Shown here in pieces: positions 50,901-59,900 of a stretch of 62,000 nt of DNA. The number at the start of each line of letters is the position of its first letter. Position 1 is the stretch's first letter. The position numbers were made by a program, and so were the translations under genes. Source of the DNA: Branchiostoma floridae (lineage: Eukaryota; Chordata; Leptocardii; Amphioxiformes; Branchiostomatidae); assembly GCF_000003815.2 (NCBI RefSeq), contig NC_049981.1, forward strand, positions 28,322,379-28,384,378, in the 5' to 3' direction. Below the pieces are notes generated by a model that was not told the origin of the DNA, made no database searches, and saw nothing but the letters and a program-made list of their open reading frames with translations.

Positions 50901-53900
50901 CCTTGTCAAGAAGGTTATGTTTTTAGTGTCATTTGTGTGGTTGTGGACAGCATAACTTTAGAAGTTGTGAATGGATCTTTAGGATATTTGGTATGTAGGT
51001 CAGGAAAACATACTCAAGTTCAATAATGGGCCTCATAGTGGCTTTCTATGGTACTGCAGTGGAACATCTGGTTATTATGCCTCAGGTGGTGACCCCAGCA
51101 CAGACCCCAGACTTCCAGACTTGTGTTACTACTTGAGTCTTGTGTAAGGTTGCCTAAAAGTCAGATCCGGTCACCTGTGTGTATTATTCCACCTTTGCTC
51201 GCATACACGTTCCCATTTGTTTCCAAAGGGAACTCAGCACCTCAAGATTTGATAGTAATATGATATTAACCATAATGATTTCTTTTGACGATTACAACAT
51301 ATAGTTGTAACTTTAACAACAATTTCTAGGAAATGCATATACATGTACATGTACACCCCAAAAGTCAAAGAAATCAAATCTAGGTTGAAACAATCTTTGG
51401 TGGATATGACTATATAAATCAGGGGTCTAGCCAGCATCCGTTTTTCCGTCAATTGACGGAAATTTGCTGCGTCTGACGGAAAAATTTTAAAACCAATCCG
51501 TCAACCTTGACGGACAAAAATCCTTGGTGGAAGCTACAGGCGGCTTGGAGACGCCGTCCACGGCCATAAAAGCCACACACTGTTTGTTTTGCTATTGTTA
51601 TGATTGTTGACAATGTGTCGGCGCCCTTTCGCATACGATAATCTCATTAAAACCCGATTTTCAAGGTCTCATTTCAGTCCTAATTAATTTTCGCGGTTTT
51701 TGCGACGATTGTAATTGGCTGACGGAAAAAATTTCGAGCTGGCTAAAGCCCTGATATAAAGTGATAAACAAACAGACAAACTTGTTTCATCAGGCGTCCC
51801 CTGAGCGAGCGACCCAGACCCAGCAGCGTGACTTCCAGACAGAGGTCCTTACGACGCTCATGGACCATCTCCTGGCAGCCGATGCCCTGCTCGGCGACCA
51901 GGCGGCTCTCCCATTGGCTGCAGGGGGAAGCTACAACGCACTGGTCTCCAACGTCTTTCACTTTGCTTCAAGAGTGGTGGACAAATTATGGCAAGGTACA
52001 ACCTTAGAATGAAAGTTCAACTTGGTGGATAACATGATTAGTATTCTACTTAGTAAGTTAGTTACTCAAGCAACTGGATGTGATTTTGGAAATGGTCAGG
52101 TGTTTCCAATGACATCTGTCAGTGTCACTGACAAAAGATATAGAAACTGATATTAACAATATCTTACCTTTTCCAAAATGATATCCAGATGCTTGAGTAC
52201 ATGTAATTGCTTTTTGGAGTAAACATCTCTTGAATGAGTCAATCAAACATTTGAACTTTCTGTTTAAGATAGAATCTTAACTAGCATTTACAATTCAAAT
52301 GTCACTGTTGATTGATTGATCTGGCATGTTTTCTTTGCAGGTATCTATAACAAAGATGCTAAGGAGGTCTTTGAATTCATCGTCCAACTCATCTCCCAAG
52401 CCAAGAGGAGAGGTAAGCATGATGGGATGCACTCTGTGTTACAGCTACTGTACATGTAAATCATGTCTACTCTACAGTCTGATAGATGTGATCTTTCTGA
52501 TCACTTAAGTGGTGTCAAATGGTCGAGTGGTTAGGCTTGCAGACACACGATTGAGAGGCCACAGGTTCCATTCCTGGATAGACATTGTCTCCTTATTTTG
52601 TTTTTGCTTTAATACAGCTTTCCTCACTTCACAAAGGTACAAAATGGATATTACCTGACTTTGGTTATTTTTAAGTAGGTAAAATAGAGAGATATGTCTG
52701 CCTTCCAATACTCTACCCTACATGTAGACACAGTGGATAACTACCCTCTGCCTCTACGTACTCAAGAAGCCTATTGGATATTGACCTCATTATTAACCTG
52801 CTTTGTTCCTGTTGCCAACAGCCCATGGTATGAGCCTGGACCCCATCTACCACTGCCTGAACAGAACTATCCTGTACGAGCTGTCCAGACCATCTTCAAC
52901 TATTGCTGGTAAGAGGGTAGCTCAGTTCAAATTTCACAATGGCAGTTACACTTAACGCTGATTCATCTGATTCATCATGCATATTCGAGGGTAACCTATA
53001 TTCGTTGTTTGTGAGAAAAACGTATTTAAGGATATGATGTCGACGGACGGTGGTTTCAAATCGGAACGTTTTGAAAAGATTGCAAATTTGAAACCACTGC
53101 CAGCAGACTTAATACTCCTAAATGTGCTGTTTTTAAAGACAACAAATAAAAGTCACCCCATGGACAAAGGTGAACTAGCGTTAAATCCTTGTTATTGCAG
53201 AGAAAAATAAATCCTGGCATTGCTATTTATTTATCACAGACCCTAAAGTTACTCGTCCGTTGCCATTTGTAGAGACTCTGTAGCTCTTCAGCACACTGTA
53301 GGAAACATTTATACCGTTAATAAAATAATAAATGTTTTACGTAGTGTATATTACACTGAAGCATTTGTCCAAGTTATCCTTTGAACTTTGAAATTTTGTG
53401 CAAATATGTGGATACAGTTTGTAACTGTTGTCCATGTGCAAGTGATATGTCCATGTCATACAAAATATAATGCTTGTAACAAGTTTTTTAATACTAGATA
53501 AGAAACAAACTTGCCACTAAATTTTTAGTTGCTTTAAACATTTCAGAACAAACAGCTATCTTGGATGCCCTACACCGTCTCACCAACAACCGCAGTCTGG
53601 TGTTCGGTCCCGGGAACTACGAGCAGGATTTCATTGGCTGCCTGTGTTACTGTCTGATTCAGCTGACTAGTGACGCGTAAGTATATCTTAAGTGTTCTAT
53701 GTGTCATCATCTTAATTATGCATATTCCACCGACATCTTATTCCTCGAACATGCTTCCTTTTATCAAAGTGTCAAGTTTACTACATGTATAGCCATGGAA
53801 GCAACTCCTTTTCAATTGGTGATTTATTTGTGTATTATTTCAGTAATAATGATAAATAAATTGATATTTTACAATCACTTATAAAACTGTCCTGTTTCTT

Positions 53901-56900
53901 AGGATTACATGTTTCTGTCCACTGATTGAAACTGTTCTTTCCAAACATCAATTTTTCAAAGCTGATTAATTATACTATACAAAAATATTAGTATGGTTTG
54001 AAAAAAAATATGAAGCCAATGTTTTCCATTCAAAACTGTTAATTGAAGTGAACAAACAGTTGTGTCCTTGGTGACCATTTTCCATACATGTGTCCCCTTT
54101 GGCATGTTTAGAGCTCGACTTTTTGTGTACAGTCTGTCATCTGTGTGTGATATTTTCTAGCTTACTACAGGCCCACCCCCCTCCCCCTGACTTTTATACA
54201 TGTATGTGTGTGCTTCTTGTCTGTCTTACTGGTGGTGGGCTCTCCCCTGTCCTCCTCTAGCGGTGACCTGTGTGTAACCATGGAACCTGGTCGCAGAACG
54301 ACGTGGCACGTGGAGCTTCCCGCCGACACCTGGGTGGACGTGTCGCACCACAAGTCGTGTCTGCTGGACGACAAGGCCCACCCACCGGCCATGCAGCGCT
54401 CCAATAGCACGTCCGAGGCTCAGCAGTTACTCATCAAGGCAGCCAACAGGATATGGAGTGAGCTGCTGGTCACTAAGAAAGCTGTGAGTGATTTTCTTTC
54501 TATGAGAATTCTTACATCATAAAATGGTATTCATGAGAACTTCAGGGCAATATTGTGGAAATTGCAAATTGGTTAATTAGGAGAGGTAATAAAGGAAATT
54601 GTGGTATGCTGGGTAGGGACTGTAAAGCAAGAAAAAAGAAAGGTCTGAGTAGAAAGTGGTATAAAATCTGCCATTCATGTGCTGTGTCACTGATGAAAGG
54701 AAGTGGGTGCTACCTGAAACATCTGACTATTTTCAAAATCGTATCCAGTTGCTTATTAATAATGTATACCCGTATCTGCTATTTGGCGTACAATGTTATG
54801 AGTTGCTTGTAATGCTTATTAAATAACTAACTTTGTGCAGATGCAGTAGACTATTTTCCTGTGATATAGAATGGAAACTTTATCTGGCAAGGCAGCATTG
54901 CAGAAAACTTAAACTACAGTATTTCATGACATTTTCTCCATCTTATGTTTTAGACTATAGAGGAGCTGTTCAAGCTGACCCTGCCCCACTACAACGCTAC
55001 CCCAGATTTACAGTCTGTCAAGTAGGTGCAACCTTTCTTTGGTGATAGATATTCCGGTAGTTGTTGCCTAACACTTGCATGGAGATCATGTGGGTAACTG
55101 CCATAATTTAGACAACTGGATGAATGTTTATCATAGCATCCAGTATCTTGCTAATGATAACACAGGAGTTTGCAAAATTTATGATGTCAACAGTGCAGTA
55201 GCACAATGACTATTTCTGTTGTACTTGTAATGCAACATATGAATTAAGAATTAGATAGCAGATTAATAGAAGATAACGATTTGTAGAAACAAAATGTACC
55301 AAATATAGCCAGTATTTGAATGTCATGTTGTCGCTTCTGTAACACTTGTTCATGCTACAGGTTAAAAAGGATGAATGGTGATACAGTACAGTAACAATTG
55401 TGCTAACCTACATGATTGTACTGTAGATTATATCACCATCAAATATCTGCTTGCACCATCTATTCCACACTGTACAAGTTTGCTTGCCATTGCAGTCATG
55501 CCTCTTTCCTTGACTTTGCTGTCTTCCTCCATGCTCTCAATCCTTATTGTGGCTGCCAAAAACATGTTATCATATACAAGAGATATTGTGTGACTGAACC
55601 TTTACCCCAAACATTAACAGTAGGTACAAGGTAGTGATAATTTCTCCCGTTCCATTCTAACTCTCTAGTCTATCATCCAGCTCTAGACATCTTTCTCTCT
55701 CTAACAAAGCAACCTTTCCCCAATCTAGATATCAACATAAAACTTTCAGATCATGTGTGATGGACAAAAATATTGATGTGTGGTTTACTAAGTTTACTAA
55801 TGACAATACTGACAACACTGTTACATTGTACTTCTTGCCCCTCCTTTTGCATGGATGCAGGATGTATGGCTTCAAGTACGTAACGTATGGTAATGATAGT
55901 GGGTACTCTTAGCACTATAGCTAGGCAGTCATGATCACATTTTGTGTATAGGAAGGTATGGAGGACTGGAAAGTAATTGGCCTAAGTGATGATAAGTGAT
56001 GTAGCTTTAGAAAAAGTTCAAGTCTTATCTATATGTAAAGTTAGCATTTTTTTCTAAAACTCATAGCAAATTGAAGGAAATTGTATCAACTAGAAGGTTA
56101 TCATGATCAATCCATTGAACTTACATGTAGATTTGAGCAGGGTATCAGTTATTTCCCAACAGTGTGTAATAGCAGTACATTGTATGTAGTTAAAATCTCT
56201 TGATACTATTGAATGTAAAGGTAATTGATTCTAGTTGGATTCAATACCAATAGATATTGATGAATTAGAGAATGCCCCTGTCTTTTACAAAACATACGAT
56301 CATGACTTGTATTTAGCAGTTCCTGCATACTGTCACATTACATGTACTTGTTTCGCTGTAACTGCTACATGTACATCTACCTGTCATTGCCACATCCATT
56401 GTTTAGATCTGTAACACTGTCCTATATCATCCATTTCATAAGCCTGCAACATTCCATTCAGCAGAACCATGCCTACCTTACAAAGTCATTCACTGTAGCT
56501 AACTGTTCCAATGTTCGTGTGGTTCCATACAGAATGATGCTTCTTGAACCTGCTTCCAAAGTGTGGAAGTTATATGTGGATGGGGAGAGAAGGAACTGTA
56601 GCAAGGAACAAGAAAAGCATCAGTCGGTCAGTGCTCCAAAATTTTTTGTTATCACATTTGTCTTGACACGAAAACTATCATTAAGATTGTTCTTTTTAAT
56701 ATAAAAATATATAGTATTGTTAAAAGGTGTTATCTAGACTAAGTGCTTTATTATATAATAGTCATATTGACCTTGTGATTTATACCACAGAAACTACAGA
56801 AGATGAGCAGTGGCCTGTCCCGTCTGGCGAGCCGTAAGGCCAGACGTGATGCCAGTCAGGTCAAGATCGTTCCATCATCCATGCAGGTAAAACCATCTAT

Positions 56901-59900
56901 GTGTTAAAACATTATTTTGTAATTTCCACAATTTTTTTTTTGACATTAATCTCTTATTTCAGTTTCAATATCCATCTTTCATTTTTAAGTCATATTTACT
57001 GTGATATAAAGAAAGTATGCAACATTTTATTCAGGCAATGGGTTGTAGACCATACTGTGTTTCCCACTGTGATTCAACATGTGTGTAGCAATCTAAATAT
57101 ACTTGTTCAAGAGCACATGTGTATCAACATTTTCTTTTATGATTATAATTTTGTGGTAGCAAAGTATTTACATTATATATAAAGATGGTTGACGATGTAT
57201 GCTATGATATTGCATATATCTTAAATGTAATGTGGTTGATGTTCTTGTTCTTGTTATGATACTGGGCAACACCCCTAGTTTGTTGGGGCAAACCACCCAG
57301 GGCGGCAAGAAATATAAGTATACGTTCCATATAAATTTCAAGTAACGCAGAAGAACAAGGAAATCTTGGTTTTGACAGCTTTTTAAAAAATTTGTGATGG
57401 AATGTGGTTCCTGTTACAGGAGGTGAATGTGTGGAACTTCACCCACGTTGCGGTGGTGCGTGACCTTGTAGAGCTGAGGTACAAACAGTACCAGCAGGCG
57501 CAGCACCACATGCAGAAGTACGTGGAGGAACAGTGGAACCAGATGGAGCTGGAGCTGACGCGGGAGAGGGGACTGTGGGGCCCGCCGCTCGGCTCGCATC
57601 TCGACAAGTGGATGTTGGAGATGACGGAGGGGCCATGCCGCATGAGGAAGAAACTCTGCTGCAACGACATGTTCTATATCCACTACCCACATCGGCCAGA
57701 GGGACCCAATAACTCGGTAAACATCATTTCATAACAAACTTTTATTTTACCTTGTATTGCGAAGTCTTACAGTAGAGTCATGATGTTTTCAGGACATCTA
57801 CCTCCATGCTGAAAGCTATTTTCATTTCGCTCTAACTCACATTTTTTGACACTATTACATGTACATGTAAATAGATCTTTTGATCATTTTCAATACATAT
57901 GATAGAAAAACATTTTTTTTTAAAGAATCTAGATATAAATACACTGCAATATACACGAAAAGCAAATGAACCAATAAATGCAAGTTAGACAGACTGCATT
58001 CATTGCTATGACGCCCTTTTGCTTTGCAATCACTTTCAATATAGTGGATATGCTATGTAGATTCATCTCCTCATAGTTAAGTAGAGAAGGTGCAGGAATC
58101 ACCCCCAAACCATCCTCTTGGTCTGTTGTAGCAGGTACAGAGTGCGTTTCCGCCCGCCAGGTGCGTGGACACCCCAGAGTTTTACCGCAGGCTACGACTG
58201 ATGGGAAAACTCCCACCCGAGGTTTACACAGTTTTCCCACCTCCCTGTTCTCTGTGGTGGAATGTATTATTGTTGACCGGGAGTTCTCTTACAGGTGTTA
58301 TATGGTACAGGTTTCTCCCACTAACCTTCACACATGGGAAATGGTTCAATGTATGGTTCTTACTGTCTGTTCTAACCAGGGCTGTCTCCCTTCAGAGGGT
58401 GGCTTGTTGGGACAGAAAAACTTTCACGACGTCTGTCCAAAAAATCTTTACTCCTTGACATGAAATGAATGGAAATGTAATGTATTCCTAGGCATAAAAT
58501 AACAGATTTAACAACATGGACTTCCAAGCAAGGATTAGGATGAAAAAATTTATAGCTGGAAACAGCCCTGATTCTATCTATTATAACTCTGGTTGATTTA
58601 TACCTTATGGTGTTTATTCTGTGGTGAGAAAATTGGTATAATGTTGGTGACACCCTTCCTGTCATCCTTTCAGGACATTGACAGCATCACTGCCATTATT
58701 ATCAGAGGCTGTCTTTAACCTTCTCCCTACAGACTAAACCCTTAAGCTTAACCAACTTAAATCTGGTGACAGATAGCCACTGTAGGGGCTGAAGGTTAAC
58801 ATGGTTTGCTGTCCTTGTTCCTCAGTGGTGTCCTACTATGAAGGCATGGAGCTTGAATATTAAATGTCCCTCTAAGTTGTTATGAACGTTTTTTCAGAAA
58901 GTGTTTTGTTCAGGATATAACGTTAGTTCACCTTTATCCGTAGGGTAACCTATATCCGTTGTATATAAAGATAGGGTATTTGGGGATCATTAAGTTGATG
59001 GAAGGTAGTTTCTCATTGCAATGTCTTGTAAATGTTGACATTTGAAACCCATGTTGTTGACCTGAAATCTCTTAACACCCAGCTTTTTAAAGCAACGAAT
59101 CTAGGTTACCCAACGGAAAAAGGTGAACTACTGTTACTCATTGATATTACTAAGAGTCTGATCTTATTGTGTTCTTTTACCAGAAACCCTCCAAGTACAG
59201 GGCTGCGATCAGTCTGGACAGTAAGGAGTACCACAAGCGCTGCCAGGCGGAGGGGCGTCTGGAACACATGGAACCTGACGAGAACGGTACAGACACCGAC
59301 TCACAGCTGGACGCTTCCATCGATGTGACAGACGCTGACGTCAGCAAATCTGGTGGGTGTTTTCTTATTCTCTTTCCTAAGTTGTTAGATTTACTGAATA
59401 AAGGGGACAGGGTGGCAAAACTGGTCACATAAGCAAAATAAGAGCGCCATAATATATAGAACAAGTACAGGTATTGATTGATGAAGTTACAGTAGCAATC
59501 CCATCCAAAGCTCAGTTCAATTATGCACAACAGCTGCCTAATCATTGTGACCACTATGTGTGTATTGTGAGGTTGAAGATTAGTCTTTTCCTGACTGAAA
59601 GATAGCCCGAGTTCACACAGCAGTTGAAATGGAAAAATCAATAAATGAGGTTTTGGCAAGCAGACCATAAATGAAGGAACTAGCATAACCATGAATTGAT
59701 GAATTGTACATGTGGAATTCCCATGGTCCTAACGTTGTGGCTGGCAATATGTTCAGGTCTGAAGCCCTCCAAGTCGCCTTACGATGCAGATGAGGATGAC
59801 ACAGAGAGTACCCAGTCCACAGACAGTACTGCAGAGGAGACGGACAAACCCAACAACCAGACCATCGTCAGACTGTTGGAGGAAGGCGAGAAGGTAGGTG

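Noticed and set aside
58165-58463. Two overlapping ~100-codon ORFs in WDFY3 intron 43
   Set aside because: Exons 43 and 44 join in frame without them and no family is recognisable.
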